This document shows positions 9,733-18,665 of a DNA stretch of 64,000 bases, one piece after another. Made by a program: the position numbers and the translations under genes. Under the pieces are notes generated by a model. It was not told the origin of the DNA. It saw only the letters and a program-made list of their open reading frames with translations, and ran no database searches. Source of the stretch: Chryseobacterium sp. (GTDB taxonomy: Bacteria; Bacteroidota; Bacteroidia; Flavobacteriales; Weeksellaceae); the NCBI GenBank assembly GCA_031277615.1, contig JAITMC010000037.1:99278-163277 (forward strand), read 5' to 3'. Position 1 is the stretch's first letter; each line of letters opens with the position of its first letter.

Positions 9733-11133
9733 TTAATATCCTGGATTTTGTTTGATAGCCGGATCTGTGTTGATCTGATTCTGAGGAACAGGCATAAGAA
9801 GGTTATAGGGTTTTATCACTGCTGTACTATACCCCGGAGTATTCTGGAAGTGAGCGGTCATTACCTGAATGGCAGTTCCTGTTCTCACCAGATCAAACCA
9901 GCGGTGACCTTCACCAACGAGTTCTTTTCTCCTCTCCAGTGCGGTTTCTTCCAACAGCTGAGCCTGATCGGTGATATTCACAGCAGGAAGACCGGCCCTG
10001 TTTTTGATTTTATTCAGATACAGGTTGGCATTTACGAGATCATTGGATTTTGCATAACATTCCGCGATAAGAAGATACACATCTGCCAGACGAAGCACCA
10101 CGACATTACTTCCTCCGTCTGTAGGAGCGGTGGTGGGAGCGGTTAATTTTTTTGAATAGGGAACAAGGTTCGGAGTCAGACCAATATAGGCATCTCTCCG
10201 TTGGTCACCTGCTGCAAATAGATTGTAAATCTCTTTAGTCGGCAGATTATGACCTTTGGCGCCGGGAGAAAATCCCGACGGACTGAACATCTGATAGGCC
10301 TGGCTTCCTTCTGAATTCCCATTTAAACCGGAAGCAAACTGTACATCAAAAATGATCTCAGCATTATTTTTATACGCTACATCAAATATCTGGTTTACGT
10401 CTGTCAATAAGCTGTAGCCCAAGCTTTCAATCTGCTTGAGATAGGGCAGGGCTTCATTGTATTTATTCCTCGTCATCAGAACTTTCCCCAGGATCCCCAG
10501 GGCTGCCCCTTTGGTTACTCTTCCTTTTTGAGCCGTAGCTTCAGGCAATAAGGAAACTGCATCTTTAAGCTCGGTTTCAATAAAGCTGTATACTGTTTCT
10601 GCCGGAGTTCTTCCTTGCCCGAAATAATCATTCACATTTACACTTTCCTGGGTTACCAGAGGAACATCTCCAAAAATACGGACCATATTAAAATACATCA
10701 GTGCCCTTAAGAATTTCACCTCACCTGCCCGGGTGTTTTTCTGAGACTGGCTCATCTGTACATTTCCGATTCTGTTCAGTACAATATTGGCCTGCTGAAT
10801 TCCTATATAATTTTCTTTCCATACACTGGCCAGCAATGAATTATTAGGCTGAACGGTAAAAAAATCAAGTTCTCCGTAAGTGAAATTATCATTGGCAGGC
10901 ACTTCGTCATAGGTATTATCAGACGGGATTTCGCCGATAGCCAGCATCGCCAGCTGATACTGCCCGACATATTGAAGAGAACCGTATACCGCATTCACCC
11001 CCTGTTCCAGCTGTGCTTCATCTTTATAAAAATTTTGGGTCTGCTTAATGCTTTCAGGAGAAATATTCAAAAGATCAGATGAACAGGCCTGGCATAACAG
11101 TAGAGAAAGTAATAGGATGTATAATTTTTTCAT
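9733..11133 (-). CDS. RagB/SusD family outer-membrane nutrient-binding lipoprotein
   Basis: Surface lipoprotein that caps its SusC partner and binds substrate. About 466 aa from ATG at 11133 (an ATG at 11145 adds four residues). Signal peptide KKLYILLLSLLLCQAC with the lipobox Cys, then the SusD features: NFYKDEAQLEQGVNAVYGSLQ, GEIPSDNT, LRALMYFNMVRIFGDVPLV, RLADVYLLIAECYAKSNDLVNANLYLN, and ERRKELVGEGHRWFDLVRTG near the C-terminus. Twenty-two bases from susC; the pair is the core of this locus. The substrate is suggested only by the neighbouring GDPD genes. Confidence 0.93.
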   Translation of the reverse strand: MKKLYILLLSLLLCQACSSDLLNISPESIKQTQNFYKDEAQLEQGVNAVYGSLQYVGQYQLAMLAIGEIPSDNTYDEVPANDNFTYGELDFFTVQPNNSLLASVWKENYIGIQQANIVLNRIGNVQMSQSQKNTRAGEVKFLRALMYFNMVRIFGDVPLVTQESVNVNDYFGQGRTPAETVYSFIETELKDAVSLLPEATAQKGRVTKGAALGILGKVLMTRNKYNEALPYLKQIESLGYSLLTDVNQIFDVAYKNNAEIIFDVQFASGLNGNSEGSQAYQMFSPSGFSPGAKGHNLPTKEIYNLFAAGDQRRDAYIGLTPNLVPYSKKLTAPTTAPTDGGSNVVVLRLADVYLLIAECYAKSNDLVNANLYLNKIKNRAGLPAVNITDQAQLLEETALERRKELVGEGHRWFDLVRTGTAIQVMTAHFQNTPGYSTAVIKPYNLLMPVPQNQINTDPAIKQNPGY

Positions 11134-11155
11134 TTTTTTAAACATTTAGGTTATA

Positions 11156-14100
11156 TTAAAACTTCATATTCATTCCGAAAGAATAGACTTTTGCTACAGG
11201 ATAATAGCCGTTATCATAGCCTTGTGTAAGAATACTTTCTGAGGTAGCATCAAGGTTTTGTCCTTTGTAGGAAGTAATCGTTAAAAGGTTGTTCCCAACA
11301 AAATACAGCTGGATTGATTTTAGTTTTAAAGCAGAAACAAGATCCTGAGGAAGGTTATAAGCTAATCTTATGGATCTCAGCCTTACATAATCTCCATTTT
11401 TAAAGAAAATACTGGACGTCCGGGCTTCTTTTCTGTTGTTGGAGAAGTTCATATTGGGCATCGCATAGATCCCGTCCGGATGGGTAACCGGATTATACCT
11501 GTTGTCGAAATAATGTTGGGTGGCCATTCCGAATCCTTCTCCGGATTCCGTGGTATTTACCTGATCGCCGTTATAGATTTTTTTAGCTAATTCACTGTAT
11601 AAAGTAAAGCTGAGATCAAAATTTTTATACCGGAATGTATTGGTAAACCCCATAATATATTTAGGGATTCCTGAGCCAAAGCTTTTCTTGTCGGCAGCAT
11701 CAATTTTTCCGTCTCCGTTGAGGTCTTCCATGATGTAATCCCCAATCTGCGTCCCGGCAATGTGCGGGGAATGATCAATCTGATCCTGCGTTTTATAAAC
11801 TCCAAGAATATTATAGCCGTACATTTCAGCAATAGAACCGCCTACCCGGGTAACTGCAAAATTATTGGCTCCTGCTACAATCTCCGACTGCCCGTTGGCC
11901 AGGGCCAGAACCTTATTTTTATTGGTTGAAAAACTGAAATTTCCTGAATAATCAAAATTATTCCCTAGCTGAACTGGTTTTAATGAAAGCTGAATTTCCA
12001 GGCCGCTGTTCCTGATCTTACCGATATTCTGAAGCAGGGTAGAGTAGCCGGATTGCTGAGGAACGGGAACATCCAGCAGCAAACCGTTTCTGTTCAGGAT
12101 ATAATAATCGGCAGAGACATTCAGATACTTATTGAACAGCCCAAAATCAATACCGAAATTCACGGATTTCGATTTTTCCCAGGAAAGGTCAAAGCTTGTA
12201 GCGGTAGACGACCGGTAGCCAGGTATCATAATTCCGCCGAACACATAATTTTCTTTTTCCATCAGGGAAAGAGATCCGAAATTAGGAATCTGATTATTGC
12301 CATTGGTTCCTAAACTGAATCGCAGCTTCAAAGGATCCAGCCATTTGTTCGGAGAAAAGAACTGCTCTTTACTTACGGTCCATCCTAATGATAAAGCATA
12401 AAAATTCCCCCATTTGGAATGGGCGCCAAATCTGGAGGACCCGTCTCTTCTGTAAGAGGCCATCAGGCTGTATTTGCTGTTATACACATAGCTGAATCTT
12501 GTAAAATAGGAGATCAGAGTCCATTTATACTGGTCTACATCAATTTTAAAGGAAGTACCTCCGGAAATATTCTCAATGCTGTTATCCGGAAAACCTGTGG
12601 CAAGAGTGGCCGTTTGGTTTGATCTTTCATTTTGATAAGACTGTCCTAAAATGGCATTAAAAGAATGATTGTCAATTTTTTTATCATAGGTAAGCAGGTT
12701 TTCAATCAGGTAATTTTTGGTGATGTATTCTGTTCTGCTGGCTGAAGTCACATCCTTATCGGCCGGAGTTCTGTAGCTGCCCACCGTTGATGGTTTAAAA
12801 AAATTGTATTCGTAATTGGTATAATCACCACCCGCTGAAATTTTATATTTAAAATCCTTTAAAAAATTCCATTCCGCGAAGATATTTCCAAAGGTTTTAA
12901 ATAAGGTATATTTCCTTTTGGTCATTTCTGCAATTGCAACAGGATTTTCCACCAGAGCTCCATCCGTAGGGCCGTTTATTCTGATCTGTTGGGAAATGAT
13001 CAGATTCCCGTTAGAATCCCTCGGTGCAAAGAAAGGATACATGGTTGTTGCCATCTGAAGCAGATTATAGGTTCTTCCTCCGTTCACCATATCGAAAAGA
13101 CTTCCGCTGGAAATTGATGGGGTCATAGAAACACCAAATCTCAACTCGTCTGTAATATTGGTAGTAAGATTGATATTTCCTGAATATTTTTCATAATCCG
13201 TTCCGATTAAAATCCCTTTCTGATTCAGATAGCTTCCTGTAAATGAATATTTGGTCTTTTCATTTCCACCCAGAATATTGAGGGAGGTATTGCTCATAGG
13301 AGCCGGCTTCAATACGGCAGAATACCAGTTGGTATCTGTCAGACCGGGCTGTTTGTTCAGATAGGGCGTCAGGTAATCGGGGATAAGCTCTCTGAGGGTG
13401 GCACCTTTGGAAATTCTTGTGGTGGTATCGTCTGAAATACTTCTGCCAGTGCCTTTTGAGAGATAATTCTGATCTCTGGATTCCTTCATGAAAATAGCCA
13501 TATCATAAGCATTGACAAATTTCTCGTTGTCGCTTCTGGCCTGAATTCCATAATAGGAATCTAAAATCACTTCCAGCTTGCCTTTTTTTCCTTCTTTGGT
13601 CTGAATAAGAATGACTCCATTGGCTCCTCTGGAACCGTAAATTGCAGTGGAAGCCGCATCTTTAAGAACATCAATAGAGGCAATTGAATTGGGATCTATC
13701 GAATTTAAATTGATACCCTCTGTTAACGGAAAACCATCCACCACAATCAGGGGATTGGCTCCGGCAGTGAGCGTTCCGATTCCACGGATACGGATGTTGG
13801 GAGAAGATCCGGGACTGGCGTTGGCGGAAGTCACCTGAAGCCCTGTTGCCTTTCCGGCAATCATATCTCCGAAATTACCTGAGGCTACGTTTTTCAGATC
13901 TTTTTCTCCAAGAGATGCGATAGACCCTGAAATATCTTTCTTATTCTGTTTTCCATAGCCTACCAAAACCACTTCTTCAATCTTTTTTTCTTTATTGGCA
14001 ATGGTATCATTTTTAGAAGGATGATCAGCCTCAGTCCGGGTTATCTGTTTTGTTTTTCCAGATGCGCGTCTTACAGACACCGTGTTATTCTGAACGGTAA

Positions 14101-14371
14101 ATTCTACGGGATAATTGCTCTGTAAATAGTTCAGCGTATTCCGTAATGACGTGTAATCGATATTCTGATCGTCCACTATAATGTCCTCAAGGTCTGATAC
14201 GGAATAAAAGAAATCTGTTTTAGTTGTTTTGCTCAGTTTTTCCAATACTTTCGTCAGTGGGGGAACTGTACGATAAGCAACAGGTTTATAAGTATAGATT
14301 TCCGAGGCATATAATTGCTGTGAAGTATACAAAATCCCAAGCATAGCAATACTGATTGCTGTTTTTTTCAT
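11156..14371 (-). CDS. SusC/RagA family TonB-dependent receptor with N-terminal STN signalling domain
   Basis: Outer-membrane transporter of 1071 aa. Signal peptide ~1-22 (ends LYASE), STN domain ~30-101 (VLEKLSKTTKTDFFYS... VEFTVQNNTVSVRR), a short linker, the KKIEEVVLVGYGKQ TonB-box region at ~129-143, plug (GKATGLQVTSANASPGSSPNIRIRG in two parts, PLIVVDGFPL), then the beta barrel ending YSFGMNMKF. The carboxypeptidase-regulatory-like domain usual between STN and plug in SusC proteins appears absent. STN together with the adjacent FecR and ECF sigma predicts substrate-induced trans-envelope signalling. Family call firm. Confidence 0.93.
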   Translation of the reverse strand: MKKTAISIAMLGILYTSQQLYASEIYTYKPVAYRTVPPLTKVLEKLSKTTKTDFFYSVSDLEDIIVDDQNIDYTSLRNTLNYLQSNYPVEFTVQNNTVSVRRASGKTKQITRTEADHPSKNDTIANKEKKIEEVVLVGYGKQNKKDISGSIASLGEKDLKNVASGNFGDMIAGKATGLQVTSANASPGSSPNIRIRGIGTLTAGANPLIVVDGFPLTEGINLNSIDPNSIASIDVLKDAASTAIYGSRGANGVILIQTKEGKKGKLEVILDSYYGIQARSDNEKFVNAYDMAIFMKESRDQNYLSKGTGRSISDDTTTRISKGATLRELIPDYLTPYLNKQPGLTDTNWYSAVLKPAPMSNTSLNILGGNEKTKYSFTGSYLNQKGILIGTDYEKYSGNINLTTNITDELRFGVSMTPSISSGSLFDMVNGGRTYNLLQMATTMYPFFAPRDSNGNLIISQQIRINGPTDGALVENPVAIAEMTKRKYTLFKTFGNIFAEWNFLKDFKYKISAGGDYTNYEYNFFKPSTVGSYRTPADKDVTSASRTEYITKNYLIENLLTYDKKIDNHSFNAILGQSYQNERSNQTATLATGFPDNSIENISGGTSFKIDVDQYKWTLISYFTRFSYVYNSKYSLMASYRRDGSSRFGAHSKWGNFYALSLGWTVSKEQFFSPNKWLDPLKLRFSLGTNGNNQIPNFGSLSLMEKENYVFGGIMIPGYRSSTATSFDLSWEKSKSVNFGIDFGLFNKYLNVSADYYILNRNGLLLDVPVPQQSGYSTLLQNIGKIRNSGLEIQLSLKPVQLGNNFDYSGNFSFSTNKNKVLALANGQSEIVAGANNFAVTRVGGSIAEMYGYNILGVYKTQDQIDHSPHIAGTQIGDYIMEDLNGDGKIDAADKKSFGSGIPKYIMGFTNTFRYKNFDLSFTLYSELAKKIYNGDQVNTTESGEGFGMATQHYFDNRYNPVTHPDGIYAMPNMNFSNNRKEARTSSIFFKNGDYVRLRSIRLAYNLPQDLVSALKLKSIQLYFVGNNLLTITSYKGQNLDATSESILTQGYDNGYYPVAKVYSFGMNMKF

Positions 14372-14427
14372 AAATTCGCAATATTAATTTTTAAACTTTC
14401 TATAGGTTTTTTAAATTGATTAAATCC

Positions 14428-14453
14428 GCATCGATAACGCCCATTATCGATGC
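14428..14453. terminator. Perfect 10-bp hairpin between fecR-like and susC-like genes
   Basis: GCATCGATAA, loop CGCCCA, TTATCGATGC. It begins five bases after the fecR stop in the direction of transcription and has no strong T-run, so it may be a partial terminator or a processing/stability element separating the regulatory genes from the transport operon. Confidence 0.55.
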
Positions 14454-14457
14454 TTCT

Positions 14458-15279
14458 TTATTTTAATTCTATTTCTTTTGCATCATATTTTTTAATTTTT
14501 AAATTAAACGGATAACTGATAATCGAGAGAATGCTTTTTAAATCACCGTTAAACGAGCCATTCACAATCCGGTCTTGGTACTGATCAGGATAAGAAATCC
14601 GGACATTATACGTTTTTTCCAGGCGCTTAACAGCTTCTGAATATTTCAAATGATCTACTGTAAAACTCATCGGTTTCTTCGGACTGTAGTAGTGATCATT
14701 GGAATGTTCATTACTGCTCAGCCAGATTTCCTCAGGAAGCAGATACGTAATCTTTCCCAGATGTTCTACCTTTACCTTTCCTTCATACAATTCAATTTTT
14801 CTTTCTTCAGACTTCTGATCTAAATAAAAGTGCGTTCCCAAAACCTGTACCTGAAAATTCCCTGCATTGATTCTGAAAGGCTTTGATGTATCTTTTGTGA
14901 TATTAAAATTTCCCTGTCCTATAAAGCTGATCTGCCGGTCTTTTACTCCAAAGTTTTTACTTAGTGTAAGTTTGCTGTATGGCATCAACGTGACTGTGCT
15001 TCCATCAGACAACCGGATCATCTTAGAAGTATTAAAACTTTCATAAGCATAGTTTTGCTCCATTGGGACCGTCGTATTCTGAGACAAGCGGTACGTCATC
15101 AACAGGATAAAAAAAGGAATCATTACAGCTGCTGCCCAAAACAGCCGGCCTGTATTCTTTTTCTTCCTGATTTTACGGTTCATCGTTGCCCAGATTCTTC
15201 TGTCTGTGACGGGATGCATTTCATTCTTTTCCTCAGAAATACTTTCCCAGCTTTCCTCAAATTCTTTATCTAAACTCAT
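14458..15279 (-). CDS. FecR family anti-sigma factor
   Basis: Inner-membrane anti-sigma protein of 273 aa. Cytoplasmic N-terminus (SWESISEEKNEMHPVTDRRIWATM), one transmembrane segment about 45-65 (LFWAAAVMIPFFILLMTY), a periplasmic FecR domain (IRLSDGSTVTLMPYSKLTLSKNF, GQGNFNITKDTSKPFRI, VQVLGTHFYLD, ELYEGKVKV) and a C-terminal DUF4974-type domain (SFTVDHLKYSEAVKRLEKTYNV ... GSFNGDLKSIL). It should hold the upstream sigma factor and be released by the STN domain of the downstream SusC. The family's order sigma, FecR, SusC, SusD is intact. Confidence 0.93.
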   Translation of the reverse strand: MSLDKEFEESWESISEEKNEMHPVTDRRIWATMNRKIRKKKNTGRLFWAAAVMIPFFILLMTYRLSQNTTVPMEQNYAYESFNTSKMIRLSDGSTVTLMPYSKLTLSKNFGVKDRQISFIGQGNFNITKDTSKPFRINAGNFQVQVLGTHFYLDQKSEERKIELYEGKVKVEHLGKITYLLPEEIWLSSNEHSNDHYYSPKKPMSFTVDHLKYSEAVKRLEKTYNVRISYPDQYQDRIVNGSFNGDLKSILSIISYPFNLKIKKYDAKEIELK

Positions 15280-15334
15280 CGCTTTGTATCCTGATTCTAT
15301 TCAAAACCATTTTATAGTAAATACGCGGAAAAGC

Positions 15335-15364
15335 TAAATCGTTCACCTTAAAATAGACGATTTA
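15335..15364. promoter_or_regulatory. Inverted repeat between sigma and anti-sigma genes
   Basis: TAAATCGT ... ACGATTTA, 8 bp each with a 14-base loop, in the 116-bp gap between the sigma and fecR-like genes. It could be a regulatory site or weak hairpin; no known consensus recognised. Confidence 0.3.
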
Positions 15365-15395
15365 ACAATTTATTCATATTGAATACCAAGGGGAA

Positions 15396-15869
15396 TTATT
15401 GCAGATTGCCTCTCAGAAAACTCAGAACTTTGTTGATCTGTTTGCTGACTGCTGTTTTGGATAGGTTGTTTTCTCTGGCCAGCTGAGAATAGCTCCTGTT
15501 CTCTATTTTATGCTGCATGAAGAGCCTTCTTGTTTTCTGTGGCAATTGGTCCAGAAGCTTTTCCACTTTACTGATCTGCTCTTCGTGACATTTTTCATCC
15601 GGAGCTTCGTCGTCTTCAGATTTTATTATTTGCTCGGGAAAGGAAAAGGAGAGTTGATGTTTACGGTAAAAATCAGAGACTTTCTGTTTGCAGGTTTTGA
15701 AAATAATTGCTTCAGCAGGAATTTGCCTGGTTTTGTCCAGATGCTCCCAGACATGCATGAAAATATCCTGGACCATATCCTCTGCATCCTCTTCTTTGGG
15801 AATGTATTTTTTGACAAAGAAGTAAACTTTATGTTTATATTCAGAATATATTTTCTCGAACAGATCCAT
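15396..15869 (-). CDS. ECF-type RNA polymerase sigma factor (FecI-like)
   Basis: Sigma-70 family extracytoplasmic function factor, about 157 aa from ATG at 15869 (an ATG at 15881 adds four residues). Region 2 is YSEYKHKVYFFVKKYIP...AEDMVQDIFMHVWEHL and region 4 is LPQKTRRLFMQHKIENRSYSQLARENNLSKTAVSKQI, with a variable acidic linker between (KSEDDEAPDEK). First gene of the locus on the minus strand; expected to drive susC onward when freed by FecR. No anti-sigma-independent regulator is visible. Confidence 0.93.
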   Translation of the reverse strand: MDLFEKIYSEYKHKVYFFVKKYIPKEEDAEDMVQDIFMHVWEHLDKTRQIPAEAIIFKTCKQKVSDFYRKHQLSFSFPEQIIKSEDDEAPDEKCHEEQISKVEKLLDQLPQKTRRLFMQHKIENRSYSQLARENNLSKTAVSKQINKVLSFLRGNLQ

Positions 15870-15881
15870 CAGATAAAACAA

Positions 15882-16209
15882 ATTTTCAGTACATTATAAG
15901 TTCACAGGAACTCACTAAAAAGATTTTTAAACTGCTTAAAGATAGGTGAATTTTAAAAAGATTTCTTAAAAGCAGAGAAGATTCTTCCCAGATAAGAAAA
16001 GCTTACTAATCTATTTTGTAATTATAGAATTTTTTATCATTTATTGAAATCAAAGACAGAAAACATTCTCCTTTTATCCATAATAATCCAGCTATTTTAA
16101 TGATTTTTATTCATAATAACTATGACCAAAATGGGTATTTTAAATAGCCGGGCTCCAATATATTCCTTACCTTAGAGGTAATTCAATAGATATAATTACA
16201 AATCATTTT
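15882..16209. other. Divergent promoter region of the sigma factor and aldo/keto reductase genes
   Basis: About 330 bp, AT-rich, no ORF of note. Must contain promoters for both directions. The only structured element I see is the palindrome at 16167-16181. Confidence 0.5.
16167..16181. promoter_or_regulatory. Palindrome TTACCT-TAG-AGGTAA upstream of aldo/keto reductase
   Basis: Perfect 6-bp inverted repeat centred 36 bp before the reductase ATG. TACCTTAG within it is one base from the Bacteroidetes -7 box TAnnTTTG, so this may be an operator overlapping the promoter. No regulator gene is adjacent. Confidence 0.4.
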
Positions 16210-17157
16210 ATGGAAAAAAGAAAGATCAAAAATACAGATCTCATGGTGGCTCCGATTAATTTTGGAGGAAATGTTTTTGGATGGACGCTGGACGAGAAGC
16301 AGTCTTTTGACATTCTGGATCAGTTTGCAGAAGCAGGATTCAACTTTATAGATACGGCAGATACGTATTCATGGTGGGTAAACGGAACAGGCGGACAATC
16401 TGAGGAGATTATCGGAAAATGGATGAAAAGCCGCGCCAGCCGTAATGATATTATTTTAGCCACAAAAGTAGGCTCCGAAACCAAAGAACACGGTTATGAT
16501 ATCAGTAAAAAACACATTCTGAAATCGGTAGATGAATCTCTGAAGCGTCTTCAGACCGATCATATTGATCTTTATTACACGCATTTTGATGATGATACCA
16601 CTCCGGTAGAAGAGACGCTTTCTGCATATGACGAAATCATCAAAGCCGGAAAGGTCCGTTATATCGCCGCATCAAATCTGTCCCCGAAACGTCTGAAAGC
16701 CTCATTTGATGCCTCTGAAAAAAATAATCTTCCGAAATATGTAGCGTTACAACCACATTACAACCTGATGGAAAGGGAAAGTTTTGAAAAGAACTACGCT
16801 CCTCTGGTTGAGCAGTTCGATCTGAGCGTATTCCCATACTGGTCTCTGGCAGCAGGTTTTCTGACGGGAAAATACCGCACCGAAGCCGATCTTTCAAAAA
16901 GCCAGCGGGGAGAAGGCGTACGAAAATACCTCAATCCGAAAGGCCTGGAAGTCCTGAAAGCACTGGATCAGGTCAGTGAAAAACATCAGACCACACCGGG
17001 AACTGCAGCATTAGCCTGGCTTCTTTCCAATCCTCTGATCACCGCTCCGATTGTGAGTGCTACCAGTGGCTCACAGCTTGAAACATTATTCAATGCTCCG
17101 AAGCTCGTTTTAGACAAAGAAGATATTGAGTTGCTTCATCAGGCAAGCCGATATTAA
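16210..17157 (+). CDS. Aldo/keto reductase
   Basis: NADPH-dependent oxidoreductase of 315 aa, TIM barrel. Catalytic tetrad is visible: Asp and Tyr in IDTADTYSWW, Lys in ILATKVGS and His in LYYTHFDDDT. The substrate-binding and cofactor parts follow (YIAASNLSPKRL, ALQPHYNLMERESFE, GFLTGKYR, TPGTAALAWLLSNP, IVSATSGSQLETLF). Closest known type is the YghZ/Tas-like branch (inference). ATG at 16210, monocistronic, terminator directly after. Physiological substrate not deducible. Confidence 0.9.
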   Translation: MEKRKIKNTDLMVAPINFGGNVFGWTLDEKQSFDILDQFAEAGFNFIDTADTYSWWVNGTGGQSEEIIGKWMKSRASRNDIILATKVGSETKEHGYDISKKHILKSVDESLKRLQTDHIDLYYTHFDDDTTPVEETLSAYDEIIKAGKVRYIAASNLSPKRLKASFDASEKNNLPKYVALQPHYNLMERESFEKNYAPLVEQFDLSVFPYWSLAAGFLTGKYRTEADLSKSQRGEGVRKYLNPKGLEVLKALDQVSEKHQTTPGTAALAWLLSNPLITAPIVSATSGSQLETLFNAPKLVLDKEDIELLHQASRY

Positions 17158-17175
17158 TTTTCTTTCCTGATGCTT

Positions 17176-17213
17176 AAAAATCCGTTCTGAAATTCTTTGG
17201 AACGGATTTTTTC
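17176..17213 (+). terminator. Intrinsic terminator of the aldo/keto reductase gene
   Basis: AAAAATCCGTTC, 12-base loop, GAACGGATTTTTTC: stem with A-run before and T-run after, 20 bp past the stop codon. Confidence 0.85.
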
Positions 17214-17243
17214 TTGTGCAGATTGATCAGGTGATGCCACCTT

Positions 17244-17320
17244 TAATTTTTTTTGTTTCCCACAGATTGCGCAGATTTGCACAGATCTTTTCTTTCGCAG
17301 ATGTTGTAGGTTGGGCAGAT
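17244..17320. repeat. CACAGATT-type intergenic repeat, copy 1 of a local pair
   Basis: About 77 bp starting TAATTTTTTTTTGTTTCCC and continuing CACAGATTGCGCAGATTTGC, CTTTCGCAGATG and TTGTAGGTTGGGCAGAT. Nearly the same sequence recurs at 17491-17565 in the same spacer. Internally it is built of degenerate CAGATT units. Confidence 0.85.
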
Positions 17321-17490
17321 TTTTTGTTGGAATTCGCTAAGATGTAAAAAATTATCTTGTAAGCTGTTTATATAAGGTACAAGAATTTATCTTCGGTAAA
17401 TGATCATGAATCTTCTGGAATTTTTTTAATGTTTTGCGCTTTTAAAATAGCATGATATTAAAAACCTTGCGTATTTGCGTTTGCCAACTT

Positions 17491-17565
17491 ATAATTTTTT
17501 GTTTCCCACAGATTGCGCAGATTTGCACAGATTTTTTCTTTCGCAGAAGTTGTAGGTTGGGAAGA
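17491..17565. repeat. CACAGATT-type intergenic repeat, copy 2 of a local pair
   Basis: Second copy of the 17244-17320 element, differing by a shorter T-run and a few substitutions (GCAGAAG for GCAGATG, GGGAAGAT for GGGCAGAT). It ends about five bases from the DUF4256 stop codon. The 170 bp between the copies hold no gene. Confidence 0.85.
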
Positions 17566-17569
17566 TAGA

Positions 17570-18127
17570 TCAAACGCTCAATGCTCCTCTGAATCCCCGT
17601 GCTGCATAATAGGAATCGGCGCCATTATGGTACATGAAAACGGCATTATAACGGCGGTCGCAGAAAATCGCTCCTCCCAGTTCCCTGATGTGGGCCGGGG
17701 TTTTTACCCAGCTGGAAGTTTTCAGATCAAACTTTCCAAGCTCCTGAAGATTACGGTATTGTTCTTCGGTAAGTATTTCCAGCCCCATTTCTCTGGCTTT
17801 ATCTATGGCGTTGCTTTCCGGTTTGTTGGCTTTTCTGGATTCCCAGGCGGGATAATCGTAGCAGAGGCTTCTGCGTTTCGGGCTTTCCGGGGAGCAGTCT
17901 GCAAACAGGTATTCATCTGTTTTTTTATCATAAGCTATTACATCGGGTTCGCCTTCTGTAATTTCCATTTCGTTAAGGGACCATAATTTTTCCGGATGGG
18001 CTTTCAGTTTGTCCTCAATTTTTTCCCAGTCCATTCCTTTATGGCGGTTCATATTGTTCTCAAACCGGGTTTTCAGTCCTTTTAAAAGGGTTTCGCTTTG
18101 TTCGGGGGTTAATGATTTTTTTTTCAT
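17570..18127 (-). CDS. DUF4256 domain-containing protein
   Basis: 185-aa soluble protein of unknown function, recognised from the family sequence: TPEQSETLLKGLKTRFENN near the N-terminus, GEPDVIAYDK, FADCSPESPKRRSLCYD, ELGGAIFCDRRYNAVFMYHN and the C-terminal SYYAARGFRG. Almost the whole length is the domain. Last gene of the ArsR-led minus-strand group, 121 bp after the DoxX gene; co-transcription is plausible but not shown. Confidence 0.85.
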   Translation of the reverse strand: MKKKSLTPEQSETLLKGLKTRFENNMNRHKGMDWEKIEDKLKAHPEKLWSLNEMEITEGEPDVIAYDKKTDEYLFADCSPESPKRRSLCYDYPAWESRKANKPESNAIDKAREMGLEILTEEQYRNLQELGKFDLKTSSWVKTPAHIRELGGAIFCDRRYNAVFMYHNGADSYYAARGFRGALSV

Positions 18128-18248
18128 ATCAAATTTTAATTTCCTGTTTGTTATTTTAAAAGGAGATGGTTTCTGTTGTGAAATCGCTGAAGGGTCAGTC
18201 TTGCTAATGAAGAAAATTAATTTTAAACCACTTTACGATCAAAAATTC

Positions 18249-18647
18249 TTAGTCAATAATAGTGATTTTTCTGTTGGCAGGTCTGAAATACCATGAAATA
18301 ATAACGAGCACAAACAGTAAAACAGCAGGAAAGGTTCTACCAGCTGTATCACCAACAGTAAGATGTGAGATAACCGCTCCGGACATTACGAAGAAAAATC
18401 CGGCATAAGCCCATTCTTTTAATAATAAACGTTTCGGGATGAGTATAGCAATGACACCTAGAAGTTTCCAGACTCCGATGATGGTCATGAGATACGCCGG
18501 ATATCCAAGGTTGGTAAAGTTGGTAAGCTCATCCTTGTTTTTCATGAGCTGAACAACGGCTGTAGAAACCATGCCTAATGCCATCCAGAGTGTAAAAATC
18601 CAATAAATGATCCTTGTTCTTTTTTCTGATCGGTTTGATGTTTCCAT
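18249..18647 (-). CDS. DoxX family membrane protein
   Basis: 132-aa integral membrane protein with four predicted helices: about 13-33 (IIYWIFTLWMALGMVSTAVV), 48-68 (YPAYLMTIIGVWKLLGVIAIL), 75-95 and 105-123 (FPAVLLFVLVIISWYF). The GVWKLLGVIAILIP segment is typical of DoxX-like proteins linked to ArsR/SRPBCC clusters. Eighteen bases from the upstream YdeI gene, so probably co-transcribed. Function in this family is poorly defined; often tied to redox or stress (family knowledge). Confidence 0.85.
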   Translation of the reverse strand: METSNRSEKRTRIIYWIFTLWMALGMVSTAVVQLMKNKDELTNFTNLGYPAYLMTIIGVWKLLGVIAILIPKRLLLKEWAYAGFFFVMSGAVISHLTVGDTAGRTFPAVLLFVLVIISWYFRPANRKITIID

Positions 18648-18665
18648 ATTGATTATATTTTGTGA

